Source: Streptomyces formicae
GTDB lineage: Bacteria; Actinomycetota; Actinomycetes; Streptomycetales; Streptomycetaceae
Assembly: GCF_002556545.1 (NCBI RefSeq)
Contig: NZ_CP022685.1
Span: 9,340,001 to 9,404,000 of the forward strand
Direction: 5' to 3'
DNA length: 64,000 nucleotides
Shown: one piece after another, positions 9,592-18,151 of the stretch
Numbering within the stretch: the stretch's first letter is position 1
Layout: every line of letters begins with the position of its first letter
Translations under genes and position numbers: made by a program
The notes under the pieces: generated by a model
What the model was told of the DNA's origin: nothing
The model's database searches: none
Seen by the model: the letters and a program-made list of their open reading frames with translations, nothing else

Positions 9592-10575
9592 TCAGAGCCA
9601 CCCGGAGCGTTGCGCCTGCAGGGCCAGCTGGAACCGGTTCGCGGCGCCGAGCCTGGCCATCAGGATCTGCAGACGGCGGAAGAGCGTGCGGCGGCTGATG
9701 CCCAGTTCGCGGGCGATGACGTCGTCGTTCGCGCCGCCCGCGAGCAGCCAGAGCAGCCGCCGGTCGGCGGGCGGCAGGCCACCGGGGCGCGCGGTGCCGC
9801 CGTGGAAGGGCAGGGCGCTCTGCCAGGACTGCTCGAAGAGGGCGATGAGTGCGGAGAGCAGGCCGCACGGCTGCACGACCAGCATGGTGTTGTGCACGTC
9901 GGCCTCCCTGATCGACAAGGACACGAGCGCGTACGCCTCGTCGATGATCACGAGCTTGACCGGTACGGACGCGGCCACCCTGACCTGCTCACCGGCGTTG
10001 ACGCACGGCTCGATGACCTCCTGGAGGTGGCCGGGATGCTCCAGCGCCTCCCGGGCGTACACCACGCGCTGCGTCACACCGCGCGCGAGGGTGGCGAGCG
10101 CGTCGTCGGTGGCACCGGCCAGCGGGAAGTACGGCGGCGACTCGAACTGCCGGATCTGCTCGCGGGCGCTCGCCCAGGCGTGCCTGATCCGGGGGCCGAT
10201 GGCCTCGCCGGTGACGACCTCGACGAGATCGTCGTTGTAGGCGGCAAGCCGCTGGCGCCGGAACGACTCGAACGCGCCGCCGACGGCGATGCGCGACTCC
10301 TCGACCTCGGCCGCCCGGTGCCGGGCGAGGATCTCCAGACCCGCGGTGGGCGGCACCGGTGCCACCACGTCCCCGCCCTCCTCCCCGGCACTGGCCAGAC
10401 CGGCGTCGACAAGGGCGCCGTACGCCGTGACGAGATCGGCGCCGTCGAGACCGGACGCCCGGCCCACCGCGCCGAGCGGGGCGGGGGCCAGTTCGAGGAG
10501 CGCCAGATAGACCCGGGCCGCCGCGGGTTCGAGCCCCAGACGCCGCAGGGCGTCGCCGAGTTTCTCGTTGGTCAT
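9592..10575 (-). CDS. TrmB-like/LuxR hybrid HTH regulator
   Basis: A 327-residue regulator. Residues 1-75 ([20 protein letters not shown], then [12 protein letters not shown]) resemble a TrmB-type winged helix, and the C-terminus ([37 protein letters not shown]) is a LuxR/GerE-like HTH. The middle resembles the sensor region of streptomycete LuxR proteins with an N-terminal TrmB segment. The ATG at 10575 is preferred over the in-frame ATG at 10584 because a GATAAT -10 box ends seven bases upstream, which fits a leaderless transcript. It diverges from pepP and lies upstream of the MalY gene. The ligand is unknown. Confidence 0.82.
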   Translation of the reverse strand: MTNEKLGDALRRLGLEPAAARVYLALLELAPAPLGAVGRASGLDGADLVTAYGALVDAGLASAGEEGGDVVAPVPPTAGLEILARHRAAEVEESRIAVGGAFESFRRQRLAAYNDDLVEVVTGEAIGPRIRHAWASAREQIRQFESPPYFPLAGATDDALATLARGVTQRVVYAREALEHPGHLQEVIEPCVNAGEQVRVAASVPVKLVIIDEAYALVSLSIREADVHNTMLVVQPCGLLSALIALFEQSWQSALPFHGGTARPGGLPPADRRLLWLLAGGANDDVIARELGISRRTLFRRLQILMARLGAANRFQLALQAQRSGWL

Positions 10576-10582
10576 GATCCGC

Positions 10583-10588
10583 ATTATC
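10583..10588 (-). promoter_or_regulatory. -10 box of a leaderless promoter
   Basis: On the minus strand this reads GATAAT, seven bases before the ATG at 10575. That places the transcript start at or next to the start codon. No clear -35 box was recognised. Confidence 0.45.
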
Positions 10589-10708
10589 GGCGACCGGGGG
10601 AGACGGCGTTGGCCGATCCGTGCCACTGGCACTCCTCGGCCCCCGCGGTGCGCGGCAAGGGCTACCGTCCGGACAACAGACAGCACCCACCAGAGGAAGG
10701 TGTACGAC

Positions 10709-12121
10709 GTGGCGAAACGCCGGAAGAACGGTCTCTACGCAGGGATCTCCGACGAACTGTCCGCGCTGATGCGGACCGGCTGGGCGGACACCGAGCGGCA
10801 CGACCTGCGCCTCGGCGAGCAGGCCCCGCACGCGGCCCGCCGTCGCGCCGCGCTCTCGGCGCGCTTCCCCGGCGAACGCCTCGTGGTCCCCTCGGGAAAC
10901 CTCAAGGTCCGCTCGAACGACGACACCTACCCGTTCCGCGCGTACTCGGGATACGTGCACATGACCGGGGACCAGGCCCGCGACGGCGCGCTCGTCCTCG
11001 AACCGCGCGCGGACGGCGGCCACGACGCGTACTGCTACCAGCTCCCGCGCGACAGCAGGGACGACGACGAGTTCTGGACCGGCCCCACGGCCGAACTCTG
11101 GATGGGCAGGCGCCGCTCGCTCGCCGAGTCGCAGCTCGTCCTCGGCCTCGCCTGCCGGGACGTCCGTACGGCGGCCGAGGACCTCGCGGCGGGCGGCGGC
11201 GCGCCCACCCGCATCGTCCGGGGCATCGACCCGGCCCTGGAGGCCGCCGTCACCACCGACGAGGAGCGCGACGAGGAACTCGAAGAGGTCCTCAGCGATC
11301 TCCGGCTGGTCAAGGACGAGTGGGAGATAGGGGAGATGCGCAAGGCCGTGGACTCCACGGTGCGCGGCTTCACCGACGTGATCGGCGAGCTCTCCCGGGC
11401 GATCGCCTCCTCCGAGCGATGGATCGAGGGCACGTTCTTCCGCCGCGCCCGCCTGGAGGGCAACCACGTCGGCTACGGCTCGATCTGCGCCGCGGGCGAC
11501 CACGCCACGATCATGCACTGGACGGACAACGACGGCCCGGTGCGCCCCGGCGACCTGCTCCTGCTCGACGCGGGCGTGGAGACCCACACCCTCTACACCG
11601 CCGACGTCACGCGCACGCTGCCGATCAGCGGGACCTTCACGCCCGTGCAGCGCAAGGCGTACGACGCGGTGTACGAGGCCCAGGAAGCCGGGATGGCGGC
11701 GGTGAAGCCGGGGGCCGCCTACCGCGACTTCCACGAGGCGTCCCAGCGCCACCTGGCGGCCCGCCTCGTGGAGTGGGGCTTCATCGAGGGACCGGCGGAG
11801 CGGGCGTACGAGCTCGGCCTGCAGCGCCGCTTCACCATGGCCGGAACCGGCCACATGCTCGGCCTCGACGTCCACGACTGCGCGCAGGCCAGGAACGAGG
11901 AGTACGTGGACGGCGTGCTCGAACCGGGCATGGTGCTGACCGTCGAGCCGGGCCTGTACTTCCAGGCGGACGACCTCACCGTGCCCGAGGAGTGGCGGGG
12001 CATCGGCGTACGCATCGAGGACGACCTGCTGGTGACCGAGCAAGGGCACGAGAACCTGTCGGCGGGCCTGCCCAGGTCGGCGGACGAGGTCGAGGCGTGG
12101 ATGGCCCGTTTCGCGGGCTGA
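10709..12121 (+). CDS. pepP: Xaa-Pro aminopeptidase (aminopeptidase P)
   Basis: A 470-residue dinuclear-metal aminopeptidase P that removes N-terminal residues preceding proline. The GTG at 10709 has the SD GAGGAAGG eight bases upstream; another GTG three codons earlier overlaps that SD. The N-terminal AMP_N domain runs to about residue 180, then the pita-bread catalytic domain begins at LRLVKDEWEIGEMRKAV. Metal ligands are visible as the two Asp in LLLDAGVETHTLYTADVTRT, the His in GTGHMLGLDVHD, the Glu in VLTVEPGLYF and the Glu in GVRIEDDLLVT. Streptomycetes often carry more than one copy. The gene ends at a strong hairpin shared with the convergent genes. Confidence 0.93.
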   Translation: MAKRRKNGLYAGISDELSALMRTGWADTERHDLRLGEQAPHAARRRAALSARFPGERLVVPSGNLKVRSNDDTYPFRAYSGYVHMTGDQARDGALVLEPRADGGHDAYCYQLPRDSRDDDEFWTGPTAELWMGRRRSLAESQLVLGLACRDVRTAAEDLAAGGGAPTRIVRGIDPALEAAVTTDEERDEELEEVLSDLRLVKDEWEIGEMRKAVDSTVRGFTDVIGELSRAIASSERWIEGTFFRRARLEGNHVGYGSICAAGDHATIMHWTDNDGPVRPGDLLLLDAGVETHTLYTADVTRTLPISGTFTPVQRKAYDAVYEAQEAGMAAVKPGAAYRDFHEASQRHLAARLVEWGFIEGPAERAYELGLQRRFTMAGTGHMLGLDVHDCAQARNEEYVDGVLEPGMVLTVEPGLYFQADDLTVPEEWRGIGVRIEDDLLVTEQGHENLSAGLPRSADEVEAWMARFAG

Positions 12122-12151
12122 GCACCCGCGCCCCTCGCGGTCCCACGGCAT

Positions 12152-12194
12152 GAGCCCGTGGCCCGACCCTGGTCAGGGGCCGGGCCACGGGCTC
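12152..12194. terminator. Bidirectional hairpin terminator
   Basis: A perfect 14-bp stem (GAGCCCGTGGCCCG with its complement) encloses a 15-base loop that itself contains CCCT/AGGG. It lies between convergent pepP and the SdpI-like gene. Confidence 0.8.
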
Positions 12195-12201
12195 GGTGCG
12201 T

Positions 12202-12555
12202 TCAGCTCGCCAGGTGCTTGATCTTCTCGAACGGGTAGCCCGCGACGACCACGACGACCAGGCCGTACGCCGCGAAGGCCAGCAGACCGCCGGTGCCGAT
12301 CGCGCGCTCCCCGTCGGCGAACAGCACGTTGCCGACGGGGATCAGCGGGGCGAGGCTGAGGATCGCCGCCCCCGTGCACCAGTGCGCGACCAGGCGGTTG
12401 GCCTTCGCGCGCAGCTCGGGATCGCGCTTGACCTCGTCCGGCACCTCGTAGCCGACGCTGCGGTCGCAGACCTCCCCGCGGTGGCCGACGCGGGCGGCCA
12501 GCAGGGTGACCACCGAGAGGAGGACGAAGCAGCAGAGGATGAAGAGGTACGCCAT
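12202..12555 (-). CDS. SdpI-like small membrane protein, putative immunity protein
   Basis: A 117-residue membrane protein with three hydrophobic segments (about 3-21, 58-76 and 86-106). The loop after segment 1 reads SVGYEVPDEVKRDPEL and is followed by KANRLVAHW. This matches the general pattern of the SdpI domain (a conserved Gly-Tyr-x-x-Pro, then an Asn in the next helix). SdpI of Bacillus subtilis protects the cell from the secreted SDP toxin. The gene lies 39 bases downstream of a small secreted peptide gene on the same strand, the arrangement expected for toxin then immunity. SdpI membership and the immunity role are inferences from pattern and context. Confidence 0.6.
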   Translation of the reverse strand: MAYLFILCCFVLLSVVTLLAARVGHRGEVCDRSVGYEVPDEVKRDPELRAKANRLVAHWCTGAAILSLAPLIPVGNVLFADGERAIGTGGLLAFAAYGLVVVVVAGYPFEKIKHLAS

Positions 12556-12594
12556 GAGTGTGCGGATCCCGGTGCGTAGCGGACGAACGAGTGG

Positions 12595-13119
12595 CTAGCG
12601 GATGTACTTGATGATGAAGGCGGCCACCATGGACACGGCCTTGTTCTTGACCCAGCCGGGCAGGAACTTCCAGACCACGCCGCCGATCTCGCCGCCGAGG
12701 CAGCCGATGATGGCGTTCTTGACGTAGGTGCCCTTGCCGGAGAACTTGCCGTCGGCGACGTCACTGAGCACCGAGGTGGGGATGCTCGCGACGGCGCCCT
12801 TGGCACACCAGGCGGCGGCGCCGATGGCCACGGCGGCTATCGGGAAGGCGCGCGGACGGATCTCGCCGTCGTCGCCCTGGCTGATGGCTCTGTTCAGCTC
12901 GGCCATCGCCTCGGGACCCATGCCGTCCTCGATGAAGCGGAGCTGCTCGGCGGTCAGCTCGGGCGTCTGCTCCGTGGCCGAGACGGACGCCGCGCGGGTC
13001 TCCGCGGCGTGCGAGGCGAGCGCCGGGGCGGCGCCGGCGAACAGGGCGCCCGCGGTGAGCGCGGCCACGCCCACCAGTGAGGCACGGCGGATCACGGGGC
13101 GCTGCTGAGTCGACATCAT
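12595..13119 (-). CDS. Secreted bacteriocin-like peptide precursor
   Basis: A 174-residue secreted protein of no recognised family. It begins with two Met codons after GGGGAGAAG and has a clear signal peptide (RRASLVGVAALTAGALFAGA, cleavage after PALA). A polar segment follows (about residues 50-90, TPELTAEQLRFIEDGMGPEA). The final 80 residues are glycine- and alanine-rich, hydrophobic and cationic, with two Cys (WCAKG and IIGCLGG) that could pair. The end is rich in Trp and Lys: VVWKFLPGWVKNKAVSMVA, then AFIIKYIR. This resembles pore-forming bacteriocins in composition, and an SdpI-like gene follows 39 bases downstream. SdpC itself lacks clear similarity, so the antimicrobial role is inferred from context. 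Confidence 0.6.
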   Translation of the reverse strand: MMSTQQRPVIRRASLVGVAALTAGALFAGAAPALASHAAETRAASVSATEQTPELTAEQLRFIEDGMGPEAMAELNRAISQGDDGEIRPRAFPIAAVAIGAAAWCAKGAVASIPTSVLSDVADGKFSGKGTYVKNAIIGCLGGEIGGVVWKFLPGWVKNKAVSMVAAFIIKYIR

Positions 13120-13350
13120 GCTGGTTCTTCTCCCCCTGCCGCACCGTCGTACGGGCGGCGGCGTCTGAGGTGTCGCGGCGGGCCGGTCCTGGCCCCCCGT
13201 CCGGAATCGGCCGAACGCCGCAGGTCACGGGCGTTCCGGCCGGGGACCATGCTGGCCCCGGCGGCCGGTCGGCCGGAACCGTCCACCGGCCCCCTCCAGT
13301 TGGGGGGGGCGGCACGGCGCGCCGGGATGACGGGTGGGCCGGGGAGCGGC

Positions 13351-14451
13351 TCACAGCGGCAGTTCGGCCCGCACGGTGAAGCCGCCGTCGGCCGTGGGGC
13401 GGGCGACGACGTGGCCGCCGACGAGCGCCGCGCGCTCACGGAGTCCGACCAGACCGTGGCCACCGACCGGCAGCGCGGGCGCGGTCCTGTCCGCCCCCGG
13501 CGGCCCGTTGCTGACCTCCACCACCAGCGCGTCGAGCCCCTCCGGTGTCAGGACGGAGACCTGCACCGGCGCCCCGGGAGCGTGCTTGCGGACGTTGTTC
13601 AGCGCCTCCTGCACGATGCGGAAGGCGACCGCCTCCAGCGCGGGATCCCAACAGGTGCCCGGCGCCACGGCGATGCGCACACCGACGTCGAGCAGGCTCT
13701 CGGCCGTCAGACCGTGCAGGTCCGCCAGGCGCGTCCTGCCGACGGCGGCCGCGGCGCCCGCGTCCGTGCCGCGCAGCACGCCGACCATGTCCCGCAGCTC
13801 CTCAAGCGCCCGCACGCTGTGCTCGCGCACGACCTCGATGTCCGCACGGCGCGCCCCGTCCCGTTCGGTGGCGCTGAGCACGCCGGACTGGACGGCGATG
13901 ATGCCGACGTGGTGCGAGACGGTGTCGTGCATGTCCCTGGCGAGCCGGGCGCGTTCGCGGGTCACCGCGCGCTGCGACTCGAGCCATCGCTCGCGGTGCT
14001 GCGTGGCGGCGAGGTCCGCGAGGCGGTGCCTGAGTTCGTCGCGGGTCCTGATGAGCAGGCCGAGCACGACGGGGCCGAGGCTGAGCAGTCCCGCGCCCTC
14101 GACCATCGTCAGGACCTCGGGCCGGGAGTGGTCCAGGAGCGCGGCGGGCGGCCAGGGCACCAGCGCGGCGGTGAACAGGAGCACCCCACAGCCCCCGATC
14201 ACCCGGGGCGACGCCCGGCAGGCCACCACGAACATCGCGAGCATGGCGGGCAGCCACAGGAACTCGGTGACGGTCGCGGGCAGCGTCACGGCCAGGGTGC
14301 TCAGCGGGAAGCGGTGGCGCATCGGCAGGGCGAGCAGCGCCACCGAGCAGACGACGAGCCCGAGCGGGTCGAAGGTGCCCGCGACGGTGAGCAGTTCGGC
14401 GCAGGCCAGCGACGCGACCCCGCGCTCGGCGGTGCGGCGGTGCAACCTCAT
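13351..14451 (-). CDS. NarL-type two-component sensor histidine kinase
   Basis: A 366-residue sensor kinase. The N-terminal 125 residues form four to five membrane segments. The HisKA_3 dimerisation and phosphoacceptor motif is ERARLARDMHDTVSHHVGII, with the phosphorylated His in RDMHDT. The ATPase half shows the N box IVQEALNNVRKHAPGAPVQV and the G box GGHGLVGLRERAALVGGHV. It is translationally coupled to the response regulator, whose stop overlaps its ATG at 14448-14451. The stimulus is unknown. The bacteriocin-like gene begins about 230 bases downstream on the same strand, so this system is a candidate controller of it, but only by proximity. Confidence 0.92.
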   Translation of the reverse strand: MRLHRRTAERGVASLACAELLTVAGTFDPLGLVVCSVALLALPMRHRFPLSTLAVTLPATVTEFLWLPAMLAMFVVACRASPRVIGGCGVLLFTAALVPWPPAALLDHSRPEVLTMVEGAGLLSLGPVVLGLLIRTRDELRHRLADLAATQHRERWLESQRAVTRERARLARDMHDTVSHHVGIIAVQSGVLSATERDGARRADIEVVREHSVRALEELRDMVGVLRGTDAGAAAAVGRTRLADLHGLTAESLLDVGVRIAVAPGTCWDPALEAVAFRIVQEALNNVRKHAPGAPVQVSVLTPEGLDALVVEVSNGPPGADRTAPALPVGGHGLVGLRERAALVGGHVVARPTADGGFTVRAELPL

Positions 14452-15173
14452 CGTCTCGCGGCGCCGCCGACGACGACGGGGTCGGCGGGGACCAGGCCGA
14501 GACGGTGCGCGTGGACGGCGGCCTGGACGCGGTTGGCGACCCCGAACTTCACCAGGAGCGCGCTGACGTGGTCCTTGACGGTGGTCGTCCCGATGAAGAG
14601 CCGCTGCCCGATCTCGGTGTTGGACAGCCCTTCGGCGACCAGCGCGAGGACGTCACGCTCGCGGTCGGTGAGGTCGGGGGACGCGGGGGCTTGCTGGTCG
14701 GTCAAGGCCCCCGGATCCTGCGCGTAACGACGGACGACCGTGCGCGCCAGGCGCGGTGCGAGCACGCTGCCGCCCCGCGCCAACTCCTTGACGGCGTACT
14801 CCAGTTGGGCCGGTGGCGTGTCCTTGAGCAAGAACCCCATGGCGCCCCCGCGCAGCGCCGCGTCCAGGTGCTCGTCGGCGTCGAACGTGGTGAGCAGCGC
14901 GACGGCGGGCGGTACGGGCAGCGACCGCAGATCGGCGAGGACCGTCAGGCCGTCCCTGTCGGGCATCCGCAGATCGAGCAGGACGACATCGGGCCGGTGC
15001 CGTACCGCTTGCTCGGCGGCGGCCGTCCCGGAGCACACCGCGACCACGTCGAGGCCGTCGAAGGTCTCCAGGATGCGCCGCAGCCCCTCCCGCACCAGAA
15101 TCTCGTCGTCCACCACCATCACCCGCACGGCAGATCGGTTCACTTCGGTCGGCCCCCCATCGAATCCGGACAA
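14448..15173 (-). CDS. NarL/LuxR-family response regulator
   Basis: A 241-residue response regulator with a receiver domain (VRVMVVDDEILVREGLRRIL, acceptor Asp in VVLLDLRMPDRDG, Thr in LLTTFD, Lys in FLLKDTPP) and a C-terminal LuxR HTH (LTDRERDVLALVAEGLSNTE, then TTTVKDHVSALLVKFGVANR). All key receiver residues are present. It is the first gene of the pair, and its TGA overlaps the kinase ATG. A start a few codons later is possible, because residues 1-14 are not part of the receiver fold. Confidence 0.93.
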   Translation of the reverse strand: MSGFDGGPTEVNRSAVRVMVVDDEILVREGLRRILETFDGLDVVAVCSGTAAAEQAVRHRPDVVLLDLRMPDRDGLTVLADLRSLPVPPAVALLTTFDADEHLDAALRGGAMGFLLKDTPPAQLEYAVKELARGGSVLAPRLARTVVRRYAQDPGALTDQQAPASPDLTDRERDVLALVAEGLSNTEIGQRLFIGTTTVKDHVSALLVKFGVANRVQAAVHAHRLGLVPADPVVVGGAARR

Positions 15174-15209
15174 GAAGCCCCAGCATAACCGCCCCTTTTT
15201 ACGTGGATT

Positions 15210-15449
15210 TTAGGCTGGGGGGCCGCCCGGCTCCCGCACGTACGGCTCCAGGAACGAGCACAGCCCCGCGACCCCGGCGACGACACACACCACGTCGGTG
15301 ACGTCGGTGCCGAACAGCTCCATCAGGTGCCGGTCGCCCATGGCGATGGCGGCGACCTGGCCCGCCACCACGGCGCAGCCGCCGAGGAGGAAGGCGACGA
15401 GGAGGACGCGTGTCGTGCGTGAGAGGAAGGTACGGAGGAAGGTGCGCAT
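15210..15449 (-). CDS. Small two-helix membrane protein, half-size TRAP small-subunit-like
   Basis: A 79-residue protein with two hydrophobic segments (about 14-37 and 48-68), preceded by a good SD (AAGGAG, 7 bases). It is the last gene of the acid-sugar operon, 18 bases after the TRAP-type permease. Its sequence (RVLLVAFLLGGCAVVAGQVA) loosely recalls the first half of DctQ small subunits, which normally have about 160 residues and four helices. It may be a reduced DctQ that partners the permease. It could also be an unrelated accessory membrane protein. Confidence 0.6.
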   Translation of the reverse strand: MRTFLRTFLSRTTRVLLVAFLLGGCAVVAGQVAAIAMGDRHLMELFGTDVTDVVCVVAGVAGLCSFLEPYVREPGGPPA

Positions 15450-15467
15450 GAAGGTTCTCCTTTTCGC

Positions 15468-16817
15468 TCAGCCCGGTATCCACAGCGCGCCCACCGCGAT
15501 CAGCACGCCGAACAGGTAGGACGGCACCAGGTAGTAGAGGGCGACCGGCATGAAGATGCGCGCCGGGTTGATGTCGGCGATGCCCGCCGCCACGTAGAGG
15601 GGCGCGGCGCCCGGCGGTGAGCAGCCCTCGGACGAGGCCCACACGATGACCGCGGCGAACGCCACGTGCGCGGGGATCCCCGAGGCGGTGAGCGCGGCGA
15701 AGGCGACCGGGCCGACGGCCGCGAGCGTGGAGGTGGTGTTGAGGGGGCCCGCGACGATGACGATGACCAGCCCCACCACGAGCGCGGCCACCCACGCGGG
15801 AACGCCCTGCAAGTCCTTGAGGTAGGGGGCGAGCTGCTCGCCGAGGCCGAGCCGGTCGAGGACCTCCGACGCCGCGAACGCGGACACCATCGTCACGCCC
15901 ACGAGCCCCAGCTTCGGCCCGATCTCGCCCAGCGTCCGCCACCACTCATCGCGACTCCCCGGCAGCGCCCGCCGCTCCACCAGGAGCCCGGCGACCAGCA
16001 TCATCACCGGCAGCCACAGCAGGAGCGGCACGGCGTCGGCGGCGTCGAGCCCGTCGAGTCGGTCCGTGGCCCAGTCGCTGCCCGGCGACGTCGTGAGCAG
16101 GACGGGCACCGCGACCGCGGCGAGGACCAGGAGCGAGGTCCAGCCCGCGCCGAAGGACTGCCGCAGCGGCCGGATGTCCCCGGACGCCATGGTGCCGACG
16201 CCGCGTCGCCGGACGATGACGTACGCGATGACGAGCCGCATCGCGACCATCCACGCCCCGGTGACGAACAAGGTGGCGACCACGTCGCGCGAGGAGAGCA
16301 CCGGCACCACGGTCGGCGCGGCGAGCAGCACGAAGAACGCGCCGCTGAACGGGAAGGTCGCGCCGACCCCCGCGTTGCCCGAGAGCACGAGCGCCGCCGT
16401 CTCCCCGCTGGCCCGCGACCGCTTCATCCACGGGATGGCCAGCGAGCCGATGGTGGCGACGATCGCCGCGCCGTTGTGCGCGACGGCGCCGAACAGGCCG
16501 GACGCGACCGTCGCCGCGTACGCGGAGCCGCCCTTGCGGCGGCCGAGCAGCGAGCTGAGGATGTCGATCACGCGGTGCACGAGCCCGGTGCGGGTGAGCA
16601 GTTCGCTGACGAAGACGAACGCGAGGGCCGCGAACGTGATCTCCGACTTGAGCCCCTCGACGAGGCATTCCCAGGCCACCCGTGGCGCCTGCGCGCCCCC
16701 GAACGCCGCGCTCGCGAGGAACCCGAGGATCATGGCCTCGCCGATGTTCCGCTTGCACGCCACGTTCCACACGATGATGACCCCGATGAACGCCACCAGG
16801 GCGAGGATCGCGTTCAC
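15468..16817 (-). CDS. TRAP-type (DctM-like) large permease
   Basis: A 449-residue permease with about 12 hydrophobic segments. The GTG at 16817 is chosen because its GTGA overlaps the stop of the upstream aldolase gene; the frame stays open far upstream only as an antisense-type artefact. The segment LLGRRKGGSAYAATVASGLF, followed by GAVAHNGAAIVATIGSLAIPWM, resembles the DctM core repeat, and EGCSPPGAAPLYVAAGI resembles its second half. TRAP permeases import acid sugars and dicarboxylates using the sodium gradient, normally with an exported binding protein. No separate binding protein is encoded in this operon. It probably imports a threonate/erythronate-like acid. Confidence 0.78.
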   Translation of the reverse strand: MNAILALVAFIGVIIVWNVACKRNIGEAMILGFLASAAFGGAQAPRVAWECLVEGLKSEITFAALAFVFVSELLTRTGLVHRVIDILSSLLGRRKGGSAYAATVASGLFGAVAHNGAAIVATIGSLAIPWMKRSRASGETAALVLSGNAGVGATFPFSGAFFVLLAAPTVVPVLSSRDVVATLFVTGAWMVAMRLVIAYVIVRRRGVGTMASGDIRPLRQSFGAGWTSLLVLAAVAVPVLLTTSPGSDWATDRLDGLDAADAVPLLLWLPVMMLVAGLLVERRALPGSRDEWWRTLGEIGPKLGLVGVTMVSAFAASEVLDRLGLGEQLAPYLKDLQGVPAWVAALVVGLVIVIVAGPLNTTSTLAAVGPVAFAALTASGIPAHVAFAAVIVWASSEGCSPPGAAPLYVAAGIADINPARIFMPVALYYLVPSYLFGVLIAVGALWIPG

Positions 16818-18151
16818 GGGTGTGGCTCTTCCAGGCCGGCCGCGCGGTAGGCGTCCTGTGCGGGTGCGGCCGTCAGGTGCCGCAGCAGCGCGGCGGGCTC
16901 GGGGCGGTGCGCGGCGTCCGCGCCGAGGGCGACCGACAGGTCCGTGTAGTGCTGCACCTCGCCGGGCAGCCGCCCGACGACGTGCGCGTCCGGCACGAAG
17001 CGCAGCTCGCTGAGCTGCTGCACGGCCAGATCCGCGCGCCCGTCCGTCAGGGCGAGCGCCGTGAACCCCTTGTCGACCACCGTGGCACGGGAGTTGACCT
17101 CCTCCGCGATGCCGAGCCGCGCCAGGAGCGCGGCGAACGCGACGCCGCTCGCCCCCGTACGGGAGTAGGCCACCGAACGCGCCGACGTCAGCGCCCGTAC
17201 GAGCGCGTCGGTACTGGAGACGTCCACGGCGGGCGCCCCGCGCGGCACGGCGACCCCGATCCCCACCCGGGCGAGCGGCCGCAGCGACGAGGCGTCGAGC
17301 ACCCCTGCGGCGGCCAGCTTCTCCAGGGCGCCGGAGACCCCGACGAGCACATCGGGGCGGGCCCCGGCCTCGATCTGGTCGAGCAGCACGTTGGTGGGCT
17401 CGTAGACGCCGTCGACGTCGATCCCGGTGGTGCTGGTGAACGCCTCCAGGAGGGTTTCGTCCAGCGCCTTCTTGATGGCGAGGGCGCTGAACAGCCGTAC
17501 GGGGTACGGGGGTTGCGGAGCCAGCGCGGTGCGCTGCTGCTCGGTCAGGCGGGAGTGGTCCGTACCGCGAAGGAGCAGGTGGATCCGGGCGGTCTGTTCC
17601 AGCTCCTCGACGGCCTCCAGGGCCGCGTCGAGGCCGGGGGCCGCCACGACGGGCCCGTGGTGGCGCAGCAGCAGCGCCGCGTGCGTACGGGCCTTCTCCT
17701 CGGCGCAGGCCGCGAGCCGCACGTCGCCGGGCGCGAAGTAGGGGAGCAGCGGAAGCCGTCCGACGCGCATCGCGTAGTACGCGGTGAGCGGCGGCAGCGC
17801 GTCGTCCGTGTCGAGGCCGTCGAGGCACGACACGGCGGCGGCGTGCGGGGAGTGGGTGTGGACCACGGCGCGGGCGTCGGGGCGGGCCCGCAACACCGCC
17901 GCGTGCAGGAACGCCTCCTTCGACGGCGGCGGCCCTTCGCGGTGGGCCCCCGCCGCGTCGATGACGGACAGGTCCCCGGGGCGCACGGTCGCGAGGTCGG
18001 CGCCGGTCGGGGTGATGAGGATCGTGCCGTCGCCGGTGCGCAGCGAGACGTTGCCGGTGCGGCCGTGCACGAGCGCGCGGTCGGCCAGCGCGCGGGCGGT
18101 GGCGACGAGCGCCGCGCGCCCGGCGGGGTGCGAGAGGGGAGTGCTGGTCAT
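16814..18151 (-). CDS. otnC: Class II aldolase (OtnC-like) fused to solute-binding-like domain
   Basis: A 445-residue two-domain protein. Residues 1-215 are a class II aldolase/adducin domain with the catalytic Glu79 in PPSKEAF and metal-ligand His in VVHTHSPHAAAV (98, 100) and RHHGPVV (164/165). This fits 3-oxo-tetronate 4-phosphate decarboxylase, which yields DHAP and CO2. Residues 217-445 look like a type 2 periplasmic-binding (ModA-like) domain: VRLFSALAIKKALDETLLEA, then a segment with PDVLVGVSGALEKLAAAGV. There is no signal peptide at the N-terminus or the junction, so the binding domain should be cytoplasmic. The gene overlaps otnK by ATGA and the permease by GTGA. The fusion is unusual; a lost stop between two genes is possible, but the coupling and codon use look normal. 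Confidence 0.8.
   Translation of the reverse strand: MTSTPLSHPAGRAALVATARALADRALVHGRTGNVSLRTGDGTILITPTGADLATVRPGDLSVIDAAGAHREGPPPSKEAFLHAAVLRARPDARAVVHTHSPHAAAVSCLDGLDTDDALPPLTAYYAMRVGRLPLLPYFAPGDVRLAACAEEKARTHAALLLRHHGPVVAAPGLDAALEAVEELEQTARIHLLLRGTDHSRLTEQQRTALAPQPPYPVRLFSALAIKKALDETLLEAFTSTTGIDVDGVYEPTNVLLDQIEAGARPDVLVGVSGALEKLAAAGVLDASSLRPLARVGIGVAVPRGAPAVDVSSTDALVRALTSARSVAYSRTGASGVAFAALLARLGIAEEVNSRATVVDKGFTALALTDGRADLAVQQLSELRFVPDAHVVGRLPGEVQHYTDLSVALGADAAHRPEPAALLRHLTAAPAQDAYRAAGLEEPHP

Noticed and set aside
12595..13119. Naming the secreted peptide SdpC
   Set aside because: The Cys spacing and the conserved N-terminal region of SdpC are not present; only context and composition suggest a toxin.
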